Shown: positions 1 to 9,601, counted from the stretch's first letter. The stretch is DNA of 46,774 nucleotides from Verrucomicrobiales bacterium (GCA_028293445.1 JAQGOU010000220.1:1-46774), one strand, 5' to 3'. The notes: a model not told the origin generated them from the letters alone. Translations and numbers: made by a program.

Positions 1-2
1 CC

Positions 3-656
3 AATAAACCCTCGCCAAAAAAGCCGTTGAAAATTGTGCTGGTGGAAGATCAGCCGGAGATTCGCGCGAGTTGGATGCGTCTCATCGGAACATTTCCTGA
101 TTTTTCCTGCGTGGGAACATGCACGTCGGCGGAAGAAGCCTTACGCACTATTCCCACGCTCAATCCCGACGTGGTGCTGATGGATGTCTTTCTACCGCGA
201 ATGTCCGGCATTGAATGCACAGCGCGGCTCAAGGTTCTTTTACCGCAGGTTCATATCGTCATGCTGACTGCGGCGGATGATGACGAAATGGTTTTTCTGG
301 CGTTGGAGGCGGGTGCGGATGGTTATTTACTCAAGCAAACGAAGCCGGCTGATTTGCGCGACGCCCTGTTGGAGGTCCTGAGCGGCGGCGCACCGATGAC
401 CAGTGAGATTGCGCGGCGGGTTGTGCACTATTTCCGCGACCGCGCCAAGGTACGCGACACCATTGTTCATCTGGCTCCGCGGGAAAAAGAAATTCTGTCG
501 CTGCTGTCAAAGGGTTACGCCAACAAGGAGATCGCGGACGGATTATCGCTCAGCGTTGAAACCGTGCGCAGCTACTTGAAGAGCATTTACGAAAAGATGC
601 AGGTGCATTCCAGATCCGAAGCAGTCGCCCGCTATATGAGTTCTGAAAAAACCTAG
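3..656 (+). CDS. NarL/FixJ-family response regulator (5' end outside window)
   Basis: Two-component response regulator. The N-terminal CheY-like receiver is visible with the acidic pair ED (residues 7-8 counted from the TTG at 27), phosphoacceptor D53 in LMDVFLP, the T81 switch residue and K103 in YLLK. A C-terminal LuxR-type helix-turn-helix (about residues 147-200) contains the typical LAPREKEIL and NKEIADGLSLSVETVRSYL segments. The track starts at a TTG at 27, but the frame is open to the window edge (NKPSPKKPL precedes it), so the true start is probably just upstream. The partner histidine kinase is not in the window and is presumably to the left. DNA target and signal cannot be told from sequence. 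Confidence 0.9.
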   Translation, partial: NKPSPKKPLKIVLVEDQPEIRASWMRLIGTFPDFSCVGTCTSAEEALRTIPTLNPDVVLMDVFLPRMSGIECTARLKVLLPQVHIVMLTAADDDEMVFLALEAGADGYLLKQTKPADLRDALLEVLSGGAPMTSEIARRVVHYFRDRAKVRDTIVHLAPREKEILSLLSKGYANKEIADGLSLSVETVRSYLKSIYEKMQVHSRSEAVARYMSSEKT

Positions 657-696
657 GAAGGTTTTTTCACCGGATCGTCTTTCGTTCTTTCCCCCA

Positions 697-719
697 GATA
701 CCCCCCATTCGGGGGTATC
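697..719. other. GC-rich hairpin downstream of the response regulator
   Basis: Perfect 9-bp stem GATACCCCC / GGGGGTATC with a 5-nt loop, 41 nt after the response-regulator stop and 115 nt before the amidase start. There is no T-run after it, so an intrinsic terminator is possible but not proven. It could also act in the leader of the amidase mRNA. Confidence 0.4.
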
Positions 720-834
720 CGTTCCACCGACTTGCGGGGATACCTCTCGCGCCGCCGCTTTGTTACAAACATGGCATCACACAAACTTTCGGGCCGTGAC
801 GGTTCACGACACGAGGATTTGTGCCAAAACGAAC

Positions 835-2304
835 ATGAACACAAAAACACAAACGTATCTAAAAAGCTCGGCGCTGATTTGCAGCGCCCTCGCTCTCGCA
901 TCGACGGCGCACGCCAGTACCGACTACGGTCCAGCCATTTGGAATCCACCGTGCAATGCGAATTATTACACGACGGGCAGCGGTCATAAATTCCACGTGG
1001 TTCACGACATCGAAGGTTATTACCTGACGACTATTTCCATGTTCAAAGGCTGCGGCTACACGGCGGCAAGTGTTCATTATCTGGTCAATGGCAAACAAGA
1101 CGCTTCCTCTGACGCGCCAGCCGGTGAAATTACGCAGATGCTCCGGGACTCAACCTATGGCTGGCATGCCCGTTGTTGGAACACTCATTCCACGGGAACT
1201 GAACACGAGGGCTTTGCCAACAATCCCGCCTGGTACACCGATGCGCTGTATCAAGCGTCCGCCGGACTGACGAGAAACCTCGGCAACAAATTTGGCTGGG
1301 CCAAGGACCGCAATCACATCATCGCCCACGGCCAGAAATCGGTCGCCGGCTGGCCCGCGTATGCATCGGCTAATTTAGGAATTGATCCGAATTGTAATAC
1401 CCACACGGATCCCGGTCCTTACTGGGATTGGACGAAATACATGGGCATGGTGAATGGATCCACGCCTCCTCCTCCGCCGGCTTACATTCCCGGTGACTTC
1501 ACGGGCAATGGCAGAACGGATTACACACTGTTCCGTCCGTCGACAGCGACGTGGTACATTCGCGACAGCGCCGGAGTGGGTACCGTTACTTCGTATCAAT
1601 TCGGTCAAACGGGAGATATTCCGCTGATTGGTAATTGGACATCTCAAACTGCGGCGGAGTTCGCGTTGTTTCGTCCATCGACTGCCACCTGGTATGTGCG
1701 GTTTCTGAGCGGCACAGTCACCTCCTTTCCGTTTGGAGCGAGCGGCGATATTCCGCTCATCGGCGGATGGTCCGGCCGCATGCGTGACCAGGCTTTGTTT
1801 CGCCCCTCAACCGGAATGTGGTATGTGCGGTTTGGCGACACGGGCGATGTCGTCTCTTTCTCCTGGGGCATCAACGGCGACGTTCCGTTTGTGGCTAACT
1901 TTGGCGGCAAGGGAATGATTGATCAAACGATGTTCCGACCGTCCACTGGCACGTGGTTCGTGCGCTACGGTGATACTGGCACGACCACTTCCTTTGGTCC
2001 CTGGGGCGGGACCGGCGATATTCCTCTGATCGGCGCCTGGTCAGGGCGCATGCAAGATGCGACCGTGTTTCGCCCATCGAATGGCACCTGGTATATCCGC
2101 AACGGCAGTACCGGAACGACCACATCCTTCGTGTTCGGACAAAACGGCGATGTTCCGTCCGTCGGAAATATCTTCGGCAACGGAGTCATCGATCAAATTG
2201 TCTTCCGCCCCTCAACAGGGACGTGGTATGTGCGCGATGGAAACACGGGCACTGTGAATTCGTTTGTCTTCGGTCAAAACGGAGACATCGTGGCTCACGA
2301 ATAG
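835..2304 (+). CDS. Secreted N-acetylmuramoyl-L-alanine amidase (Amidase_2/PGRP fold) with six C-terminal repeats
   Basis: The track begins at a TTG at 760, but the ATG at 835 starts a clean signal peptide (MNTKTQTYLKSSALICSALALA, cleavage near AHA), giving 489 aa. The mature N-terminal part resembles zinc amidases of the Amidase_2/PGRP fold: FHVVHDIEG would give the first zinc His, IIAHGQ and THTDPGPYWDW the C-terminal His region. The family cleaves the amide bond between MurNAc and the stem peptide. From about residue 220 there are six repeats of roughly 45-50 aa, each with a core like LFRPSTGTWYVR followed by FG..GDIPLIG, similar to FG-GAP/VCBS propeller blades; they may bind wall or surface polymer. 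No strong Shine-Dalgarno is visible. A good terminator follows. The enzymatic assignment is by motif only. Confidence 0.8.
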   Translation: MNTKTQTYLKSSALICSALALASTAHASTDYGPAIWNPPCNANYYTTGSGHKFHVVHDIEGYYLTTISMFKGCGYTAASVHYLVNGKQDASSDAPAGEITQMLRDSTYGWHARCWNTHSTGTEHEGFANNPAWYTDALYQASAGLTRNLGNKFGWAKDRNHIIAHGQKSVAGWPAYASANLGIDPNCNTHTDPGPYWDWTKYMGMVNGSTPPPPPAYIPGDFTGNGRTDYTLFRPSTATWYIRDSAGVGTVTSYQFGQTGDIPLIGNWTSQTAAEFALFRPSTATWYVRFLSGTVTSFPFGASGDIPLIGGWSGRMRDQALFRPSTGMWYVRFGDTGDVVSFSWGINGDVPFVANFGGKGMIDQTMFRPSTGTWFVRYGDTGTTTSFGPWGGTGDIPLIGAWSGRMQDATVFRPSNGTWYIRNGSTGTTTSFVFGQNGDVPSVGNIFGNGVIDQIVFRPSTGTWYVRDGNTGTVNSFVFGQNGDIVAHE

Positions 2305-2326
2305 TTTCGCAGCATTTTCAGCACAC

Positions 2327-2374
2327 CTCCCGCGCCAGCGTTCAGGGCTCCCTGAAGTTGACGCGGGAGTTTTT
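2327..2374 (+). terminator. Intrinsic terminator of the amidase gene
   Basis: Long imperfect hairpin starting CTCCCGCG and closing CGCGGGAG with a short CTCC loop, directly followed by TTTTT. It lies 23 nt after the amidase stop. The T-run overlaps the stop codon of the convergent gene, so it separates the two transcription units. Confidence 0.8.
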
Positions 2375-3794
2375 AATTTCCGAACTGAGCCGCAGCAGAA
2401 GGGAGCTCTCGTTCGATCTCATCCACGCGATATCCAAAGCCGCTGCCGCTGATCGTTGCTAAATCCACCTCGCCGTTGCGACGCTGATAAATTCCGGGAT
2501 GCACTTCCCCTTCAGCCGCGGAAGCTTCCGGATAAAACTGCATCGCATTGGTTTCCACACCCATGATCGTGCCGACGTTGGCAGCGAGCTGGACGTGTGG
2601 AATCTGGGCGAGCATCGGGTTCGTTAAATCCTGCACCATGAGATCCATTTTGTGCGCCTTGGCCCAACAGGCACTGAGGATGGCGCCGGTCTGGGTTTTG
2701 CAGGTCTTCAGCGCGACGCCCGTCCAGCCGAGTTCACGTCCAAATTTTACCATGCGCCAATCGTGCGCACTTTCGTCGAGAAAGAGAGGCTTCCGTTCGG
2801 AGACGCTATGGACAACGATCGGGTGAAATTCGAGTTCGTAGGGAAACGGTTGCTCGACGTAGAGAATCATCTTGAACAGATTCGGATGTTCTTTCGCGAG
2901 GCGATCCAGGATCTCGTTGACGTAGGCAGGATCTTTGACGGTGCAGTTAAAATCCGCAGAAAGCCATTGCACACCGTGCGCGAGGGAGATGCCTCCAACT
3001 TTGATGAGCCGCGCGTAATCCCACACGGAATCGTTACCGCGCAATTTGATTTTTAAACATTTCAGTCCGTCACGAGTAATCCAGTCGGTGAGCAACACAG
3101 GATACCCGTCGCGCACTTCATTGCCGGTGGCTTCGGAAGCATCGAGAAGATCGAGTCCACCGACGAGATGCCAGGCGGGTAATTTCGTCGCGGGGGGCAC
3201 GAAGTAAGCCTCGGGATATTGGCCAACGAAAGAAACGGTCTTCACGGCCGGGACCAGAAAGCTTTCCAGGGAACGGTTCATCCACTGCGCGTTGTAGGTT
3301 TTATAGATCGGTTGCTGATGAAGGTTTCCGTAAGCGTCATGCACCGCAATGTCGAACAACGAGCAACAGACCAATGCGGCCAACCAGGGCATTGGTTCGG
3401 CGAAGGCATTTTCCTCGTTGAACTTCCGCAAGGCCTCGCGAAGAACCTTCTCCTGGAAATCCCAGCCGATCTCCATGGGGTGCCCTTCGCCATCGAAAGA
3501 CGACCAGAGTCCCGCCAGTTTTATGCAAAAGTCTTTCAAAGCGCCGTGCCGAATCTCGTAAGGAACGGCACTGGGCCAGACCCATTGGACACTCAAGGGA
3601 GTCTCACCCCAGCCTTGCGCGCTATTTCCACGGCGGTCAACCACGGTGACCCGCGTGCGCGCGCAGGTGACGTAAGTAACCGTTTCCGCGCCAAACTTCA
3701 GCGGCACACGGGTATGCACAGGTAAGAAATAGAGCCGTGCGCCAGTAGTCCGAATATCCGTTGGCTTTGTAGGATGCTGCATGAAATGAGTCAT
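2373..3794 (-). CDS. Enolase-superfamily enzyme (mandelate racemase/muconate lactonizing type)
   Basis: About 473 aa with the hallmarks of the enolase superfamily: a KxK-type lysine motif (CLKIKLRG), three metal-ligand strands (LSADFN, YVEQPFP, FLDESAHD) and a C-terminal lysine strand (VALKTCKTQTG). Such enzymes abstract a proton alpha to a carboxylate and need Mg2+. The substrate cannot be predicted; the protein is longer than typical dipeptide epimerases or o-succinylbenzoate synthases (about 350-400 aa) because of insertions in the capping domain. The track starts at a GTG (3797); the ATG one codon later has AGGA four bases upstream and is preferred. Another ATG lies at 3782. The gene is divergent from the FG-GAP gene on the right and monocistronic. 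Confidence 0.8.
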   Translation of the reverse strand: MTHFMQHPTKPTDIRTTGARLYFLPVHTRVPLKFGAETVTYVTCARTRVTVVDRRGNSAQGWGETPLSVQWVWPSAVPYEIRHGALKDFCIKLAGLWSSFDGEGHPMEIGWDFQEKVLREALRKFNEENAFAEPMPWLAALVCCSLFDIAVHDAYGNLHQQPIYKTYNAQWMNRSLESFLVPAVKTVSFVGQYPEAYFVPPATKLPAWHLVGGLDLLDASEATGNEVRDGYPVLLTDWITRDGLKCLKIKLRGNDSVWDYARLIKVGGISLAHGVQWLSADFNCTVKDPAYVNEILDRLAKEHPNLFKMILYVEQPFPYELEFHPIVVHSVSERKPLFLDESAHDWRMVKFGRELGWTGVALKTCKTQTGAILSACWAKAHKMDLMVQDLTNPMLAQIPHVQLAANVGTIMGVETNAMQFYPEASAAEGEVHPGIYQRRNGEVDLATISGSGFGYRVDEIERELPSAAAQFGN

Positions 3795-3927
3795 CACATC
3801 CTGAAAAGGTTTGCAATAAAATCCATAGGGAGGATAGGATGCAGACTCGAAAGTCTATCGTTCTAACATTGAGGCAACGTGTACCGATCGTGCGCACGCC
3901 CAAGAAATCAGACCAACATTGTTGTAC

Positions 3928-6669
3928 ATGAAAAAAACCTTTCTCTCCACCATTCGTGTTTGTCTGTTTGTTGCGTTGGCCACCATGGCCGCAGACGCCG
4001 CCCGCCTGGTGGTCCCATCCTTCGATGTGCGTTATTTGTCGTACACAAATTATAGCACCGGCAACGGCCCTTCTGGACTTTGGCTGGCCAACATTCGCGG
4101 TAAAAAGACATGGAGAGATCTTGTCGTCGCCAATAAGAACGACAACACCGTTTCGGTGCGCCTCTGCCGCGATGCCGGAAACTTTAATGTCACAGCAGTC
4201 TCTTATGCGGTCGACCTTCAACCAGTGGCCGTCATTGCCGCTGACATGAACCGAGATAACTACGACGATGTGATTTCCGCCAACTTTGGCACAAACACCA
4301 TCAGCCTCCTGCAAAATCAAAATAACAACACGTTGGGCACAGCAACGAATTTTGTCGTCGGCACAACACCCAATCCGGGACCAATCGCGTTGGCAGCAGG
4401 GAACGCGGCAGGGTCTGGACGACAGGATATCTTCGTGGCCAATCTGCTCGAGAATTCAGTGACCGTTTTGACCAATGCCGGCAATTGCTTTTTGATGCTC
4501 CGCAGCAACATTTCCGTGGGAACCGGGCCGATCGGCATCGCGTTCGCCGATTTCAACAATGACGGCACAGGTGACATCATTACGGCCAACACCAACGGAA
4601 CGATCAGCATTTTGCAAGGTTATGGTGCCGCTCATTTTCAGGCTTACAGTAATATAACAATGTTTGCCGGCGGCGACCCCCAACCGTCAGCCCTTGGGGT
4701 CGGCGACTTCAATATGGATGGCCGAATCGACCTCGTGGTGGCGAATTTTAATTCAAATAGCATCACAATCCTGACGAATAGCCTTGGAAATACATTTCTC
4801 GTCAGCAGCAACTATGACGTCGGCAGCAATCCTCGCGCCTTGGTCCTTCGCGATCTTAATCAAGATGGCATCACCGATATTGTGGTCGCGAACGAAGCCA
4901 GCACCAATGTCCATATTTTCCTGGGCAATCGTGATGGAACGTTCTCCTTGAACCTGGTCAAGAGCGTGGCGTCAAATCCAGTGGGCGTTGCCGCAAGCAA
5001 TTTCAACGCCGACAACATGAGTGACATCGCTGTGTTGTGTGAAAGCAACTCCACGTCGATTCTTCTATATGACCTGCCGCTGGTCTATAATGACACGATC
5101 ACAGCTTACGAAGACACTGCCAAAAGCATCACCCTGACCAGTGCACAGTTGACCAACGCCGCGTTGACTTACAGTATCGTCACCGGCCCGATTCACGGCG
5201 GATTAAGCGGTTCAGGCACAAGTTACACCTATACCGGGAGCACCAACTATTTTGGCACCGACAGTTTCACGTATAAGGTCAACGATGGATTAGTCGATTC
5301 CGCCACCGGCACAAACACGATTGCTGTTGTAGCAGTGAATGATGCGCCGAGCTTTAGTTTTTCCACGAATGTCATCACGGCAAACAAGTTTGCTGTCCTG
5401 ACGTATTCAAATTTCATCGCAAGCTCTTCGGCAGGTCCGGCCAATGAAAGCAGCCAGATTGTTTCCTATCTGACAACCTCGCTCGGAACCACGAACCTGT
5501 TCCTCACCCGGCCGACGATTCGAACCAACGGCGTTCTGACGTTCAGACCTTCAACGAATAACTTCGGCACCTCGACCGTCACGATTATCGCCCAGGATAA
5601 TGGCGGAAGAAGTTACGGCGGCACCAATCAATCCCTGTCCCAAACATTTACCATTGAGAACCCGGGACCGAACCCGTATCTCACGTTGAAAGGGACGTAC
5701 AATGGATTGTTTTCTGAAGCGGCAGGCGTTTCATCCAACAGCGCGGGGGCATTCACCTTCACGCTCTCGAACATCGGAAGTTACAGTGGGATATTATCAA
5801 TGAAGAATCTTCGTTACGCTTTTTCGGGACAATTTGATACGGCCGGCAACGCGCAATCCTTGATTAACAGCGCCACTCTAACCTGCGCGATCAACTTTCA
5901 ACTCGATGTTTCGAACAATACCGATCAGGTAACGGGAACCGTGACGAACGGCGTCTGGACTGCGGATCTGCTGGGCGACAAATTGACGTTTAATGCCACC
6001 ACCAACCTCGCACCGCTTGCGGGTAAATACACGCTCCTCATTCCTGGAGAGGTCGGTTCAACTAATTATCCCACCGGAGACGGCTATGGCGTCTTTACCA
6101 TCTACGCCGCAGGAACAGTTTCCTTCAGTGGCGCTCTTGCAGACGGCACCGCCGTTGCGGCGACAACTTATCTCTCCAAAAATGGTAAGATACCTCTCTA
6201 CGTTCCCCTGTTTGCTGGACGCGGAATCTTAACAGGCTGGATTTCGGTCACGAACGACATTACCAATCGTGTGGACGGAACACTTAGCTGGTCAACGGGC
6301 GATCATTACGTCCCGGGATGGAACACGAACGTTGCAGTCATCGGGTCCAGTTACACTGTTCCAAACACAAACACGCATTTCTTGGCTTTGACCAACGCGG
6401 TAATCACTCTGCGAAATGGCAATCTGACAACCACGCTGACTAACAACGCCACTGTCTTGACGAACAACAACGTCACGATGGCTCCAAACACGAACAGAAT
6501 CGCTGTGGTTTTTTACCCAGCGACAGGAACCGTTGGGGGCAGCTTCAAACACCCCGTAACGTTACAGACGATCCAACTGAAAGGGACTGTTTTGCAGCAG
6601 CAAAAGAAAGTCGAAGGCTTTTTCAATGCCTCGGGCGTGTCTGGTCATTTGGAATTAGCGGCTCCGTAA
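3928..6669 (+). CDS. Large secreted FG-GAP/VCBS-repeat protein with a cadherin-like domain
   Basis: 913 aa from the ATG at 3928 (the track starts at an upstream TTG). Signal peptide MKKTFLSTIRVCLFVALATMA with cleavage near ADA. Residues about 40-390 form FG-GAP/VCBS repeats with calcium-binding-like loops such as DFNNDGTGDI, DFNMDGRIDL and DLNQDGITDI, probably a seven-bladed propeller. A cadherin-like or tandem-95-type domain follows (EDTAKSITL ... NYFGTDSFTYKVND ... VNDAP). The C-terminal third has a beta-rich domain beginning YNGLFSEAAGVSSNSAGAFT, a type I associate with verrucomicrobial surface proteins. Probably exported; ligand unknown. Its last 25 bases overlap the 3' end of the convergent cytochrome gene. 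Confidence 0.8.
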   Translation: MKKTFLSTIRVCLFVALATMAADAARLVVPSFDVRYLSYTNYSTGNGPSGLWLANIRGKKTWRDLVVANKNDNTVSVRLCRDAGNFNVTAVSYAVDLQPVAVIAADMNRDNYDDVISANFGTNTISLLQNQNNNTLGTATNFVVGTTPNPGPIALAAGNAAGSGRQDIFVANLLENSVTVLTNAGNCFLMLRSNISVGTGPIGIAFADFNNDGTGDIITANTNGTISILQGYGAAHFQAYSNITMFAGGDPQPSALGVGDFNMDGRIDLVVANFNSNSITILTNSLGNTFLVSSNYDVGSNPRALVLRDLNQDGITDIVVANEASTNVHIFLGNRDGTFSLNLVKSVASNPVGVAASNFNADNMSDIAVLCESNSTSILLYDLPLVYNDTITAYEDTAKSITLTSAQLTNAALTYSIVTGPIHGGLSGSGTSYTYTGSTNYFGTDSFTYKVNDGLVDSATGTNTIAVVAVNDAPSFSFSTNVITANKFAVLTYSNFIASSSAGPANESSQIVSYLTTSLGTTNLFLTRPTIRTNGVLTFRPSTNNFGTSTVTIIAQDNGGRSYGGTNQSLSQTFTIENPGPNPYLTLKGTYNGLFSEAAGVSSNSAGAFTFTLSNIGSYSGILSMKNLRYAFSGQFDTAGNAQSLINSATLTCAINFQLDVSNNTDQVTGTVTNGVWTADLLGDKLTFNATTNLAPLAGKYTLLIPGEVGSTNYPTGDGYGVFTIYAAGTVSFSGALADGTAVAATTYLSKNGKIPLYVPLFAGRGILTGWISVTNDITNRVDGTLSWSTGDHYVPGWNTNVAVIGSSYTVPNTNTHFLALTNAVITLRNGNLTTTLTNNATVLTNNNVTMAPNTNRIAVVFYPATGTVGGSFKHPVTLQTIQLKGTVLQQQKKVEGFFNASGVSGHLELAAP

Positions 6670-8993
6670 TCGGTCGTCGAGAATTTCTCGCCTCGCCGAA
6701 ACTGGAACGGCTGGCTTTCTGTGATGGCGAGAATCAGGCTTGAGAAACGAAATTCGTTCCGTGCCATTCTCGCCACGATCTCGTCGACAGCACAGCGATC
6801 GTAAACTTCGAGACCGCGCCCTAAAGCGTAGGTCAGCATTTTTTCCGCGAGACAACGGACAAATTCATCACGTCGCTTTTCGAGGAGAAATTTCCTGAGC
6901 GCTCCAACCCCATCGATCTTTTCTCCGGTCGCAAATTCTCCACTCGCATCGACCGGGAACTTCCCGTCCATTGTCCGCCATGAACCAATGGCGTCGAAAT
7001 TTTCCAGGGCGAACCCAATCGGATCCATGCGGGCGTGGCACGAAGCACACGCTGGATTTTTTCTGTGTTCCTCCAGACGTTGACGCAGAGAGGTCGATAC
7101 GGTCGGGCCTTTCTTATCGTCCAACGGCGGGATGTCAGGAGGAGGCGGCGGCGGCGCGGTTCCCAGTAGATTCTCGAGAATCCATTTACCGCGCTTCACC
7201 GGAGAGGTGCGATTGGGATTGGAAGTCAACGTCAGAATACTGGCCTGGCTGAGCAACCCGCCGCGTTCAGACCCTTCCAAATGGACACGTTGAAAATTCT
7301 CTCCCGTAACCCCTTTGATCTGGTAATGGCTCGCGAGCCGTTGATTCAGAAAGGTGTAATCTGCCGCCAAAAAATCGAGCACGCTTCGATCTTCCTTGAG
7401 GATAGAGGCAAAAAAAAGTTGCGTCTCATCCTCCATGGCGACCCGCAGCGATTCGTCGAAGGATGGGAACTCATCGGAGTCCGGGGCGGCCTGGCGCAAG
7501 TGGCGCAGCTGTAACCACTGTCCGCAAAAATTTTCCGAGAGAGCATCTGCTTTCGGATCTTTCAACATGCGTTCCACTTCTGAAACGAGATTCTTCTGCA
7601 GCGTATGATTCTTTGCTTCGGCAAAGAGTTTTTTGTCGGGCATGCTGCTCCAGAGGAAATAAGAGAGACGGGAGGCAAGGGCAAAGTCATCAATACGATG
7701 GATCTCGGACGAATCGTTTGGCTGCGGTTGAAATTCACCACGAAAGAGAAAACCGGGCGAGACCAGCACAGCTTGTAAAGCCAATTGGACACTGCCTTCA
7801 AAATGTTCACCATTTTTCATCCCCAGACTGTAGAACTGGAGTAATCGCTTGATTTCATCCTTCGTGGCAGGTCGACGATAGGCCTGATCCACGAATCGCC
7901 CGATGATTTCGCCTGCATACGCGCGCTTGTCGGTTTGTGCGGTGATTGGTTTCGGAAAAATCCGCAGATGACTTTCCGGGTACTGCGGCGGCCCCGCCGG
8001 ACCAACGACGTCGACGAAATCAACGTAGAGATTGCGATCATTCTTTCCAGGTTCCTCCTTCGGGTCTCGAAAGTTGTTCAGGTACGCCACTGAGATTTTG
8101 TATTCACCCGGCTGCAAATGGAGGCGTGTTCGATAAATCGATGGTTCCTCCTGCAACGCACTAACCTTGAAAACAGCGATGCTTTTATCGTTGAGACTAA
8201 CGTCCATCTTGGGGAGTTCCGGTCCGGCTTGTTCACCGTAGGCCCTTGTGCGGATGGTGTAGTCCCCTTCCACAGCAATGGTCATGTTGGTAAAGATTGT
8301 CACCTCCCGAAAGAGTCCCATGATCCCGTTCTTTTGATCCCTTGCCTGATTGTTGCTCCGGGAAAATCTTTCGGCCTGAAACCGGCGCACGGGACCATTT
8401 GTATCGGGTTGCTTCAGAATGGCAGTATCGAGAATCTTTTGCGCTGCTTTGAAATACTTCTCGAGAAGGATCGGTGACAAGGAAAGCGAATCCCCAATGT
8501 TATCGAAACCATAACCTGAGTCATCCGCAGGAAAGTCCTCAGCCGGATTAAAATCCACCCCGACCAGATCGCGAATGGTGTTGTTATATTCGGCGCGATT
8601 GAGACGGCGAACGGTCACCCGGCCCGGATCGGGTTTATCGCAATCACATTGGAAAACCTCCTTTTGAATCCATGAAACCAGCAGGTGCCGCTCTGCATCA
8701 CTCGGCTGCGGCTTGTCTTCCGGCGGCATTTCCCTGGTTTGCACATGGTGCATGACCAATTCCCACCTTTTGGGCTCCTTGAGAATAGCCGCGATATCCG
8801 CAAACGACTCGAGCGACAGATCGCCTTTATGTTTTTTATCGTTGTGACACCCGTAGCAGTAGCGGCTGAGAAGCGGTTTGATCTGCTTTTCGTATTTAGA
8901 TGCACCCCGTTGAGTCGGTGCCGGATTGGCCCCGAAACTGGTGTTCCGGACCAAAAGGATCAAAATAAAGATGGCAAACAGGCGCGCGGACAT
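6645..8993 (-). CDS. PSCyt1 cytochrome / DUF1587-DUF1595-DUF1592-DUF1588-DUF1585 protein
   Basis: 782 aa, ATG at 8993, with an N-terminal signal peptide. A c-type haem motif CYGCH (residues 46-50) starts the PSCyt1 domain, with the distal MPP methionine segment (REMPPEDKP). Then come DUF1587 (VTVRRLNRAEYNNTIRDLVG), a beta-rich carbohydrate-binding-like insert, DUF1595 (RPATKDEIKRLLQFY), DUF1592 (ASRLSYFLWSSMPD), DUF1588 (TSPVKRGKWILENLLG, with a second CASCH) and DUF1585 (LTYALGRGLEVYD). This architecture is typical of planctomycete and verrucomicrobial genomes; the biochemical role is not established. Such genes are usually followed by a DUF1552 gene, which is absent here. Upstream lies the 41-bp repeat array. 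Confidence 0.9.
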   Translation of the reverse strand: MSARLFAIFILILLVRNTSFGANPAPTQRGASKYEKQIKPLLSRYCYGCHNDKKHKGDLSLESFADIAAILKEPKRWELVMHHVQTREMPPEDKPQPSDAERHLLVSWIQKEVFQCDCDKPDPGRVTVRRLNRAEYNNTIRDLVGVDFNPAEDFPADDSGYGFDNIGDSLSLSPILLEKYFKAAQKILDTAILKQPDTNGPVRRFQAERFSRSNNQARDQKNGIMGLFREVTIFTNMTIAVEGDYTIRTRAYGEQAGPELPKMDVSLNDKSIAVFKVSALQEEPSIYRTRLHLQPGEYKISVAYLNNFRDPKEEPGKNDRNLYVDFVDVVGPAGPPQYPESHLRIFPKPITAQTDKRAYAGEIIGRFVDQAYRRPATKDEIKRLLQFYSLGMKNGEHFEGSVQLALQAVLVSPGFLFRGEFQPQPNDSSEIHRIDDFALASRLSYFLWSSMPDKKLFAEAKNHTLQKNLVSEVERMLKDPKADALSENFCGQWLQLRHLRQAAPDSDEFPSFDESLRVAMEDETQLFFASILKEDRSVLDFLAADYTFLNQRLASHYQIKGVTGENFQRVHLEGSERGGLLSQASILTLTSNPNRTSPVKRGKWILENLLGTAPPPPPPDIPPLDDKKGPTVSTSLRQRLEEHRKNPACASCHARMDPIGFALENFDAIGSWRTMDGKFPVDASGEFATGEKIDGVGALRKFLLEKRRDEFVRCLAEKMLTYALGRGLEVYDRCAVDEIVARMARNEFRFSSLILAITESQPFQFRRGEKFSTTDYGAANSK

Positions 8994-9126
8994 TTAACGA
9001 TCCATTTTCGACGATGCTCGACGCTAAATCATTAACTTTTTTTTGATTCGTAGCACCAGAAGGCAGAAATACCGTTACTCGCCCAAATCTCAGGCGAAAA
9101 ACCAATAAGTTGATCGTTTTGTCACC

Positions 9127-9400
9127 AAAAGCGATCCGTTTCCGGCGTTAAAAAATAATTTATCCTCAAAAACGTGTCGTTTCTGGCGTTCCAAAAAAAA
9201 TTATTGGCAAGAACGACACGATTTCGCCGATCCAAAACTTTTTATCGACGAAAACGACTCGTTTCTCCCGATAAATTATTTTTCATCGTCGTCCGGGACT
9301 CGTTTTCATCGATAAATTATTTTTTAACGCCAGAAACGACACGTTTTTGTCGTTAAAAATATTTTTATCGGCAGGAACGAGTCGTTTCTCGCGATATCTT
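9127..9400. repeat. Seven degenerate tandem units, period exactly 41 bp, with a palindromic core
   Basis: Cores of the form CGACTCGTTT begin at 9132, 9173, 9214, 9255, 9296, 9337 and 9378, every step being 41 bases. The best copies are palindromic (AAACGASTCGTTT, for example AAAACGACTCGTTTC and GGAACGAGTCGTTTC). Between cores is a second motif, CG followed by an A/T run and ATCG (for example CGATAAATTATTTTTCATCG). Sequence is strongly diverged while spacing is not. The array lies between the start of the cytochrome gene and the HAD gene. A 41-bp step is about four helical turns, so the cores lie on one DNA face; multi-site protein binding is an inference. Confidence 0.75.
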
Positions 9401-9487
9401 GAGACATTTTCCCATTTTCTTCTCTATATCGGATGCCAGAGGTAATTTCCGGATAGCAAACGGGGCACCAGATCGCCGTGGCTCGGT

Positions 9488-9601
9488 GGTTTGGAGTCCC
9501 GGCTTTAGCCGGCAAGGCGCTCGACCTGCGATCACGATTAGGTATTTGCAAATGCCCGGGCAAATCGCACACGTTGCCGGCTAAAGCTGGGACTCCAAAC
9601 C
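9488..9601. repeat. Long inverted repeat, GGAGTCCCGGC family
   Basis: Arms of 26 bp (GGTTTGGAGTCCCGGCTTTA and its complement TAAAGCTGGGACTCCAAACC) enclose a 62-bp loop, with GCCGGC completing each arm. A second, diverged member is at 24233-24345. This is a dispersed REP-like or non-autonomous element; no transposase is nearby. Confidence 0.75.

Noticed and set aside
760-834. Upstream extension of the amidase ORF
   Set aside because: TTG start without ribosome-binding site; the ATG at 835 gives a proper signal peptide.
3637-4320. 227-aa minus-strand ORF
   Set aside because: Lies across the divergent promoter region and antisense to the FG-GAP gene; composition is unlike the real proteins here.
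9127-9400. CRISPR array
   Set aside because: Units have no identical repeats separated by unique spacers; the whole unit is degenerate, and no cas genes are present.
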